NCBI GenBank assembly: GCA_036346255.1
Contig: CM070628.1
Coordinates: forward strand, 6,525,840-6,589,839
Origin: Ampelocalamus luodianensis
Taxonomy: Eukaryota > Streptophyta > Magnoliopsida > Poales > Poaceae
Direction: 5' to 3'
DNA: 64,000 nucleotides
Notes under the pieces: model-generated
What the model saw: the letters and a program-made list of their open reading frames with translations, nothing else
The model's database searches: none
What the model was told of the DNA's origin: nothing
Program-made: the position numbers and the translations under genes
Shown: piece by piece, positions 45,162 to 54,954 of the stretch
Position numbering within the stretch: the first letter of the stretch is position 1
Layout of the letters: every line of letters begins with the position of its first letter

Positions 45162-46554
45162 TTTGTTTGCAATCTTTTGAGAAATATATTGTTTCCTGTG
45201 AAAATTCATATAATTTTTTTGCATTCTAAACATGCCCAGGATTGAGTTGAGTTGGCTTAAGAGATATTTTGAAGAGGGTAAGTTTTATTTGTCCTAAATA
45301 ACTACAGCTAAATTAACAAGGCAAGTCATGCAAGAAAGAAACTAAGATAAGATGATCAGAGCATTAGATGGATCGCACTCTAAATTGCATGCATTGTTAC
45401 TTTTCTGGGTTTTTTTTGTCTGTGTTCCTCCTTTGAAAAGAAGGGGGTACGTAGCGTCTTTTGTACGAAAAAGAAGAAGAGACAAATCAAATGCGTGATA
45501 TTAGCGGTTTGGTACGCAATTGCAACATGGAGAAGAAGTCACTGAGCTCTAGCTAGTTACCATCACATCAATCTTTATTATTGCTGATCTGCCTGCAACA
45601 ATTTAAATATGGTGTGTGCATGCGTGGTTCTTTAAGGTCCTTTAACACCATACGTCAATCCAATATTGTGCTATCCCAGATACTATTCCTGTCTTAACTA
45701 TAGCTCAATTTGTTCTCTCAATTAAGTTATGGATGTAAGGTCACAAACTAAGTCTGAACATATACACACAAGATCATACTATACACACAAGATCATACTT
45801 TGACACCTTCTGATAGACTAATACTGTAATACATATTATATCTTATATTAATATACTGAAGCCTTTTTGCTTTTCCAAAGTATGACTAGAACATATAAGT
45901 CCAAAGCTCATTCATGCGTGCAGAATAGTTGCAATTCGTAACTAGGGTTTATATATATTCAGGTCAAAACCCCACAACAATAGTAAAATGTCTGAGGTAA
46001 CAATCTTTCTTGAGCATAACCAATGTGTCGACCGCTTTCTGCTATCCTGAATCTGACTAAAGCTAGCAGGCGTGCTATTTGAAAAGCCTAAATAATCTGG
46101 CAAGAGTACGGAAGTTCTTGTCAAATCTAGAACAACATTAAACTACATTGCTGGTGGTGAAGGACAAGATCATCAAATGCAACGAACAGTGCCAATATCT
46201 TTGTAGCTGCATTTGTTTATCTTTGATCGTGAGCACCTGAATAATGGCCTAACTCAAGAGCCTTTTCTCTTCCTATGGCCGGCTAATGGAGTCCGACATG
46301 TTGGCAACACAGATTAATCGAGTGACATATCCATTGAAGAATTAACAACTCAAAGAATTAGCACTAGTTAGTAGGCAATCCCCAACCATCCAATAAACTA
46401 ATACGAACAGCAAGAGATGATATCAAATGCGCCACGAGAAACACTGAAACAGCAGCATCATTCTTGACGTGCCGCGTGCACTAATGTTTCTCCTCTCAGA
46501 GAAAGCAAGAGGATGCAATGCATTGTTCAATATGATTGGTTAACTTGGTGTTAA
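45162..46554. other. 3' flank of the second receptor kinase gene; no gene seen
   Basis: AT-rich. A 16-base string, CACACAAGATCATACT, is repeated in tandem near 45764-45800. The part nearest 46554 should be the 3' UTR of the minus-strand kinase gene. Nothing else could be supported. Confidence 0.5.
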
Positions 46555-49500
46555 TTAATTGGAGAACAGCGAGTCCTTGGTCGAGAACGACCGGCCACCG
46601 GCGGCGCCATGCTTGGCGAGGTCCTCCTTGAGCAATGTGATCTCGTGGCAGACGTCCACCATGGTGGGCCGCAGCGCCGGGGAGTGCTGCGTGCACACGA
46701 GCCCAAGTTCGATCAGCTCGACGACCGCCACGTCGGCCGCCGCGCCGACGAGCGACGCCCCCTGCCACAGCGCGTGCGCGACGACGGCAACGACGTCGTG
46801 CGGGTAGTGCCGCCTGACCCAGTCGTGCAGCGTGAGCCCCTCGTTGAAGATCACGTCCGTCGGCCTCTTCCCGGTGAGCAGCTCCAGCAGCATCACGCCG
46901 AAGCTGTACACGTCGCCCTGTGCCGAAGGATGCCCTCCTAATCCATACTCTAAACAAAGAAATTAGCAGTTAATCATAGGATTAGTACAAGATAATCACG
47001 ATTGGTACAGAATAATACCACATCGTGCAAAAGTTGAGAGGTGACATAAGCCTATGGCTAATTTTGTGCAGAGCCTAGCTACCTAGAAGGCTGGGAATTA
47101 TGCATGCATGTACATATGCTACTTGTATGCATGCATGAACTTGTGTACGTACCAGGTGCAATGTAACCAACTGAACCTTGCAACAGTCCGGTGATGGAGT
47201 TGCACGGGGCAGACTTGTCGCTCGTGCTACTGGCTTCTCCGACGCCGCCGGTGACGAGCCGCGCGATGCCAAAGTCCGATATCACGGCGCGCATCCCCTC
47301 GTCGAGGAGGACGTTGCTCGGCTTGAGGTCGCAGTGCACGACCCTGATCGGCGCGTAGTGGTGCAGGTAGGCCATTCCCTCGGCGACGTCGCTCACGATT
47401 CTCATGATCTGGCCGAAGTCTAGGCCGCCGAAGCGCGCACCGGCATTGTCGCTGCCGTGCGGGTAGAGGTGGCCATCGAGACTGCCGTTGGGCATCAGCG
47501 GCAGCACGAGCGCGTTGAAGCTGGCCGTGCAGCAGGTGGTGATCACCCTGACGAGGTTCTTGTGCCGCGTCCGCCTGAGCACCTCGCACTCGCGCTTGAA
47601 GCTGCCGGAGACCTCGCCGCCGCCCTTCGGGTCGATCACCTTCACGGCGACCCGCGAGCCGTCGCGGAGCGTCCCATCGTAGACGCGCCCGAAGCGGCCG
47701 GCGCCGATCAGGCTCGATTGAACGAACCCACCCGTGGCCTCGGAGAGTTCCCGGTATGATATCCTCGGGTGTTCTCGCTCCGCCTGGTCCTCGACGTCGA
47801 CGAAGCTCATCGACTGCCGTCCCGACCGCTTCGCTCTCGCTGTCGCCATCGACCGGCACCCAACCGCGCATAGCATGAGGCACACTGCGACGACGATGCC
47901 AACAACGGCGGGGACCAGCGTGCGCTGGTGACGTGCACGTTTCGCGCCGCATAAAGCAATGCCGGGGATATAGCCGCAAAGGCCCGGATTGCCTCGGAAC
48001 GCTGCCGCCGAGAGGTTCGCGAGGATGCCGGTGTGGGGCAACACGCCGGAGAAGTTGTTGTACGAGAAGTTCGCGTCCCGGAGAGATGTCGACACCTGCA
48101 GCGACTCAGGCAGAGCTCCCGAGAGCTCGTTGCGCGACACGTCGATCACCTGCAGGAACGGCAGCGCCGCGACAGACGCCGGGAGAGCGCCCCGCAGCGT
48201 GTTGCCGGAGAGGTTGAGGTACTCGAGCGCGACGCAGCTGCCGAGCTGCGACGGGATCGCGCCGGCGAGCTCGTTCGACGACAGGTCGAGCGCCAGGATC
48301 ATGTCCATCTTGCTGAGCTCGATAGGTAGAGGCCCCTCCAAGTGGTTGTTCGAGAGGTTCAGGTAGAGCTTGAGGCTGCTCAAGGCGGCGACGTACGCAG
48401 GGATCTCGCCTTGTAAGCCATTGTAGGAGAGGTCCAAGATTTCCAAGTTTAGGCAGTCTCCGAGGCTTGGCGGAATGGCGCCGGCGAGCTGGTTGTGGTG
48501 CAGCATTAGTCTCCGGAGCTGCGAGAGTTTGGAGAACGTGTCCGGGATGGCTCCGGCGAGCCGGTTGCCAGACAGGTCGACGAGGCCGAGGTGCGGGATC
48601 TCTCCGATGGACCGGGGGATCTCGCCGGAGAGGAGGTTGTTCGACAGGTACAGCCGCTCGAGCCGCTGCATGCGCGATATGTCCGGCGGGATGGAGCCGT
48701 TGAGCAGGTTGTTGGAGAGGTTGAGGTAGGTGAGGTTGACGAGGCCGGAGATGTTGGGCGGGATGGAGCCCGAGATGGCGTTGTCCTCGAGGTGGATCTG
48801 CCGGAAGCCGCGCGCGAGCTCGCCGATGAACGGCGGCAGCCTCCCTCCGAGATCGTTCCCGGCGAGCTCGAGCTCCTGCAGGTTGGTGCAGTTCCTTAGG
48901 GAGCGGAAGAAGGGGTCGAGGTTGGTGTTGCCGTCGTGGCTGGAGAGGTTGTTGTACGAGAGGTAGAGGTACTGGAGCCGCGGCAACCTGTCGAACACCT
49001 GTGACGGCAGCTCTCCCGCGAGGTAGTTCGACTCGAAGTCGACCCACTCGAGCATCGAGGAATTGGACAGCGCCGGCGGGATCGGGCCGGACAGGTCGTT
49101 CGACCACAAGAGGAGGTACCGTAGGCTGGGGATGCGGCACTCGTCGGCGTAGGGGATGTCGCCGACGAGGGAGTTGTTGGCGAGGTCCATGTACTGCAAG
49201 GCGGAGCAATTGCAGAAGAGCGTCTCCGGGATGCCGCCGGAGAGCAGGTTGCCGCTGAGGTCGAGGAAGTAGAGCTTCTGGAGGAGCCCGATTCCGGCGG
49301 GGATCGCGGCCTCGAGGAGATTGTTCGTCAAACTCAGCTGCGTCAGCCTCGACAGCGCGGCCAATTCCACCGGAATCTCCCCGGCAAAAGCATTGCTCGA
49401 CAAATCAAGAACCGTGACGAAAGACAGCCGCCCCAACGCCGGCGAGAGCACGCCGCGGATCCCCAGAGTGCTAAGCACCAGCTGCGTGACGCGCCGCCTC

Positions 49501-49721
49501 CCCGCGGGGCCACGGCCACATGCGACGCCGGTCCAGTTGCAAAACTCCGGCGAGCGGCCCCAGTCGGCAAGGGCGCCACCGGGGTCGACCGAGACATTGG
49601 AGAGGAAAGCGAGGAGCGCGGACCGGTCGTCGGTCACTGGTGGTTGTGCGGTGGCGGCGGCGACAGCGATCGGCACGAGGCCGACATGGAAGATGATGAT
49701 TGGGATGAGCAACTTGGCCAT
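46555..49721 (-). CDS. LRR receptor-like serine/threonine kinase, non-RD type (gene 2)
   Basis: Two exons on the minus strand: 47153-49721 and 46555-46949, with a 203 bp GT/AG intron at the same codon position (IAP|EYG) as gene 1. The product is 987 residues. It has a signal peptide (MAKLLIPIIIFHVGLVPIAV), a Cys-flanked N-cap (CNWTGVAC), about 20 LRRs, a membrane helix at about 602-622, and a kinase from about 669. The P-loop is IGAGRFGRV, the ATP Lys is about 694 (VAVKVID), the catalytic HCDLKPSN has Asp about 798, and DFG is about 816. It is non-RD like gene 1. The juxtamembrane EREHPRIS.RELSEATGGF is shared with gene 1, so they are close paralogues in tandem about 13.5 kb apart. The frame is clean over both exons. 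Role inferred: plasma-membrane receptor, ligand unknown. Confidence 0.95.
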
Positions 49722-49767
49722 TGGAGCCGAAAGGGCGGTGGCGATGGGGTGGGCGTGGCGATCATTT

Positions 49768-49929
49768 GATAGCTACGTCTGCTACAATGCCATGGTTTTA
49801 TGGGGAGCTGAGGGAGAAGAAGTAGCTGGAGATGATACGAGGAAGGGGAAAAAAAAAGGCGGGAGAGGGTGGCTGCCTAACTGCTGTTGAAAGGCTGCGG
49901 CTGGCTTTGGCGCCAAATGTTTGACTTTG
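49768..49929 (-). promoter_or_regulatory. Promoter and 5' UTR blocks of gene 2, shared with gene 1
   Basis: In order away from the ATG: GATAGCTACGTCTGCTAC (49768-49785), a TATA-like CCATAAAACC (49794-49803, minus strand), CTGCCTAACTGCTGTTG (49873-49889), and TTGGCGCCAA followed by TTTGACTTTG (49907-49929) with a W-box core. These mirror the gene 1 promoter. Conservation outside the coding region suggests either shared regulation or a recent duplication. Confidence 0.65.
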
Positions 49930-51650
49930 GAATTTGGATAAGGGGGCGTGTATGTACATGGTTTGGCGATTGATAATTTGATCTCACTTGAGAATTCACA
50001 GTTGCCCTCGTGTAAGTCAGACATATCTTAGTTTTTGATTAGGGGTTGTCTATACAGCATTTGACCCTTTTTTCCCCTCCAAAAGCAGTCAGATGTTGGG
50101 ACCATTGAATTGAGATCCAACAGACCACCTCCCCCCTGCTGCTATGTATAACCACCGGATCCGATCGACTTGACTCCATTGAGGCATCGACGCCAACCTA
50201 CAAGCGCCGCCACCTCCTGTACTTCCCCACCAGTGCACCGCCGCCTAGACACCTTGCCGGAACACCGGCGATGCCCTCCGGCAAGACCCTCCCCTACTTC
50301 TACCGCCTCCACCTCCTTTCCCGTTGCGGCTGGTATCCTCCTTCTCCCCCGCCGGCCTCCTCCAACGCACCTGCCCGCCGTTCTTTCTCGTCTTCAGCGG
50401 CTACCGCTGCTAGATCAGCCACCGCCTCCTGTCGCCTCCTAATGCTAGTCAGTTCTCGTCTCCCCTGCCTCCCTCCACCCCCACCCCTCCTCTCTGTGGC
50501 AGGCGGCACCCCTGTCATGTCTCCGCCGCCCCACTAAATCCGGCTCCAGCAAACCCTAACCCTGATCCGGCAAACCACCGCTGTAACTCGCCTGCACCGC
50601 TACCGGAGAGGAAGAACCCGTCGGCTAGAGTTGGAGACAACGATGGGTGGTCACGAATCTTTAAGTGGTTCTGAAGATCAGATATTCAACATTTTTTCCT
50701 AATAAACTGTCGAATGTTGTTTAGCAATTCTATTTTATTTATCCATTAAATTACACGTCAAATTATTCCGAGTCTGGCTTTCTCAAGGAATCGGTGATTC
50801 CTGCGAAACTATGGATGTTGTCGTCACGTGCAGGGGCGGACCCACCATTCTGGCGTACTCTGGTGTCCACCAAAGCTACCACCGGCCAGAAACCGCCCCT
50901 CCCACCCCCTTCCGCCGACTTGCTGCTGCTGCGGCAAAGGGAGCTTCAGTGCACGAGGCGGCTCCACGGCGTCCAGCTAATGTGGCCGGACGTAGTGCGT
51001 CCTCACCGAGTGGTCGCAGAGCAGCAACGGGTCAACTGGCCGGTAGATCTCGTTCTCCAACGACTGGAACGGCGTCTTGGCCGTCGGCATCACCAGTAGC
51101 GTCACTCCAAGAGGGCAGTCGAACTGCGCCATGCCGAGCAGGTTCTCGGCAGCGTAGAACGCCGCGGTGTTGGAGCCGACGCAGCCATGTAGGTCTGCGC
51201 AAGAACCAACCTCGCCACCTCGGCGTGTACTCCTCATGCAGCCAGATCGCGCTGTGCTGCTGATGAGGGGAAGAATTCACAAGTACCGAATGGAATGAGA
51301 GCCCAACGGATACAGGAAGAAACTGCTTCGTGGCGGCGCTGAGCAGTTGCGGCGGCGAAGGATCACATAGCGGTGACCCGTAGTGGTGGTCGTGCAGCTT
51401 AATCTTCTTGGTATTCATCTTGTGAGCACAAGTTGTCTTGGAATATTAACTGGACAAAAAAAGTAGAAACAACTATATGGTGCTTTATTAACTTCGATTT
51501 CAGGACGAACTTAAGAGATCAAGAATGGAAATACATATATAGAACATTCTTCCTTTCTGTGAGACGCCGAGCACCCAAGACCTCAGGCCGACGCCGGAGA
51601 AGACGATCACAGCGCTACGACTCCGCCATAGCTAAATTTTAATCCTGGTC
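49930..51650. other. Transposon-like DNA with unassigned GC-rich gene-like fragment
   Basis: From about 50040 an AGGGGTTGTCTATACAGC start resembles (inverted) the end near 45000, suggesting an element terminus. A GC-rich pyrimidine-biased stretch follows. On the minus strand, 50977-51237 reads openly as AAFYAAENLLGMAQFDCPLG, then TLLVMPTAKTPFQSLENEIY. It looks like real coding sequence, but I do not recognise the family. An ATG-initiated minus ORF (51418) leads toward it in another frame. A captured or decayed gene piece is likely. Confidence 0.4.
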
Positions 51651-52896
51651 CGCCAATGGTCACGTGTCATAGTAATGTTGTTGTCAGGTTCCGAATAGCC
51701 ACGTGAAAGTACATGAATAGCCACTTGAAAGTATACAAGCGAACATGCCATACTTAGAGCTAGGGCCTAGGAGGCAATCAATCCAGGCTTTAGTTATTGA
51801 AACCAAAAGAAGTGGTATACTTGTCATGAAAATTGTTGAGATCCTAAACGACGTACCCCAATCAGGTTGACATAGTTGGGGACTTTGGCCTTCTCAATGT
51901 GAGGCGAGATTATCATAAAAACAACGATGAGACAAAATCAACACATGTCCAACATCACATGCAACTTTACTGATATCAGTAGTCGGCCCGACAATTCGAA
52001 CTAGGAGTCTTGGCCGAGATTCATATGAATGGACCAAGAATTTAAACTAAAATTCTGATCCCACGAAGGAAGGCATACAGTGACACTAGGAGTCTCGGCC
52101 GAGATCTACATGTATAGGCTAAGAATTTAGACTAAAATTTTGATTCATCCATGAGATGAGCGGGGATTTTAATTCAACCAAACAAGCCCTGGGCAGGATC
52201 ATTGACCTGTGTGGAGGCCGAGCCGGATTTGGGTGGGATTAAGCCCCAACACGCGTGCCATTAGAGGAGATAAAGTAATTAATCTTTTGCCGCAAGGAGA
52301 AGTCCCTACTCCGCTAGTGTACGGTACATGCCCATAATCTCCTATTATATATCGCTAAAATCACATAAGTGGTGTGCTGTGTGCTGCGGTGTGATGTGAC
52401 GACCCGTTGCAAATTAAGCTGATGGTGCGGTTGGGGAGAGTTGTCACGCTACGATGGCGACTTGGGAAGAAGATGATGAAGCTACTAACCATCAGAGATA
52501 CCGAAAGCTACAAGTCACATACATCACTACATCAGTAGTAGTAAGCATTACAAGTCTAGAAATTAAAGTGGCATGATGTGATCTCGTGAGAAAGCAAGTA
52601 GGCCACAGCAGAGACACAGCAGAGCTGTCACGTGTGGGGGGTGGGCTCGGCACGTGTCGAGTGTCGAGTAAATGGCCAACAGGCCGATCGTGACAGGAGG
52701 GGATCCGGATCCGCTATGTTATGGCAGAAATCCGCGGGATGAACAGCATTTTACGAGAGAGCAAACAGTGTTATGCAATTGATTTTGGTATTTGATTTTT
52801 GATCGGGTGATGAAAATTGCTCATAATGCCCATACACTTTAGATCCTCTTTCAATGCAGAGGACCCCAATCTGGTAGAAGGGGGCCTAATCTTGTA
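51651..52896. other. Intergenic with an 84 bp direct repeat
   Basis: CTAGGAGTCT followed by GGCCGAGAT, AAGAATTTA and ACTAAAATT occurs at 52001 and again at 52085, a decayed tandem duplication. Elsewhere no ORF, splice-consistent exon or element ends were seen. Confidence 0.5.
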
Positions 52897-53123
52897 CTCT
52901 ATCAGTTCAGAAATATATGACGTCTTAGAAAACGTGTAATCAAACTTTCTTAACTTTGATCGCTAATATATATAACAAAATATTCGTATTGATTATTTGA
53001 AAATGGTATCATTATATTAGTCATGAAAAATATTTTTATAATATAATATTTTATAGATATATTCATATAAAAAATAATGATCAAAGTTTCTTTTATTATA
53101 TATATATATGAACCGAGAGTGAG
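52897..53123. mobile_element. Stowaway-like MITE, 227 bp
   Basis: Very AT-rich, flanked by TA at 52895-52896 and 53124-53125. Ends CTCTATCAGTTCAGAAATATA and (reverse complement of the right end) CTCACTCTCGGTTCATATATA match imperfectly when broken into CTC...GTTCA...ATATA blocks. The TA target and CTC start are Tc1/mariner-Stowaway features. The inner inverted pair AAACTTTCTT/AAAGTTTC supports a hairpin. Confidence 0.65.
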
Positions 53124-53125
53124 TA

Positions 53126-54954
53126 GTAAGTGGTAGGTGAAAGTACAATTGTACAACGATTACACAAACTTTTTTGCGCGAGAAATTCCACTAGTTTGTA
53201 TCGGAGTTCGTGTCCTCTGAGTTCCTACGCGAAACGTTCTCGTCAGCTATATACTACCATATTACGTGATACATTCCCGTTAGGTATATACTACGTATCG
53301 TATATTGCAGGTTATCTTGTTAAGTGGGCACTAGCTAAGTGTTTGGGTAAATCTTCAGAATTCTGCCCAAAAGAAGTCAATGTTGGCTAGAAGCATAAGG
53401 TTGAAGGTTGCGGCGAAGCAAATCCTCAAAATCCATGGATAACAGCTTTGATTATTTTGATACTCTTAATTCTTTAATAAAATAGATCGTATGTATCCTT
53501 AATAAAAATACCGGAGGAGATTTTTTCTCCTCTGTTATCTAAAAAACTACGCATCGTATTTCAGGGACCAGGATGTTCACTTGAGAAAGGCAACCATATC
53601 TGGCGATAAAGCATAACAAGGAGGATGGTTACTCAGCTGCAACAAGCAACTTTATGCTGGAAAACTGCAAAAGAGAACGCCACGCTTCAGTTGTGGAAAC
53701 CTGCCAAATGTAGTAACATTGCATGTCATGTGTCAAAAACATATGTACTCATAGACCATAGGTGTGCCCACACTTATAGGAGGGCGTTGACTGGATAGGT
53801 TTCAGTGGTATTTACATTTTTACAGAAGCCAGAAAAGAAAACCACTGAGAAAAAGCTACTTGAGTGGAAGGTGAATTTGCCATGGTCTCATGGAGATGTA
53901 AAGGTCAAACTTGCATGCCAAATTGCAACAAGCGTGGGCAAATATCTTAGCTAGTAGCATAATGCATGCAGAAGTTACTTACAGCGTAGTTAGATTAGGA
54001 CCTAAATTGACAGCAGATCGAGCGAGCAAGATGCGGTTCAAACATGTGCTGCCTGCGAAACAGAGTTGTTTATTTCATGAAACAGATTTGCATGTTTCAT
54101 AGAAGTTCTTGACTGTAAATTCAATCTGCATGTTTGGAATTATCATATTACTATTAGACATAAAAAGGAACAAGGCATTCATATCTATTGATCAAGTTGA
54201 AAGATAAGCGCTTTACATACGTTCTTATTGGCAAAAAAGAGTTTATAAGAGTGGAAGTCTGAATTCTGAAAAATGGTGCACAAAACCACTGCTTGGTGCT
54301 AGCTCTGCACAATTATTTTCCATTCTCAAAGTGCCGATCTTGGTCGGAAAGAAATCGACAAAGTCAAAACACACTTCTTTGCCAAAAGGCGTGACTAATA
54401 GGAAAAGACAAGTAAAAGAACAAAAAAGAGGCTGCCTGAAAGATAAAAGGGCAAGAATGTGGCTTGGCTTTCGTTGTTGGTGGAGGAGGATGCATGTTTC
54501 ATTATAGTGGCAACACTAGAACCTGAACAAATGATATGTACAAGCACAGATAGTACCAGGGTAAGGTATGCAAACCTTAGTGCGATAAGTTTTTCTGGAA
54601 AATACTGGTGAAAAGTGAGGTGTTCCTCTGGAAAAGGCTTAGCGAGTATGCAGATTTTGGAGCTGATACTGACAATTAGTTTGCTTTGTAAATCTGAAAA
54701 CAATTTGCCACATGAACAGAATGAGCACTAGTAATTATTTGAGCACAGAGAAAACCCGTATACGCTGCAGAACAGAAAGGGTGCAGGAGCTGAAGGTTTG
54801 ATTAAAGGTAAGTAAATTATTCTCCTTTGAAGCCAAATAAAATAAAAACCAATATATTGAGGAGTCAGATCATAAGTGGAATCACAGAAGCAAAGCAATT
54901 CAAATGGCAAAGACAAACCAAAGAGAAAAGAAAAGGGAAGCTACTTTTGTTAGG
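53126..54954. other. Intergenic; no gene recognised
   Basis: About 1.8 kb of AT-rich DNA. Open frames of 60-100 codons lack homology cues or splice context. No repeat ends found. Confidence 0.5.
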
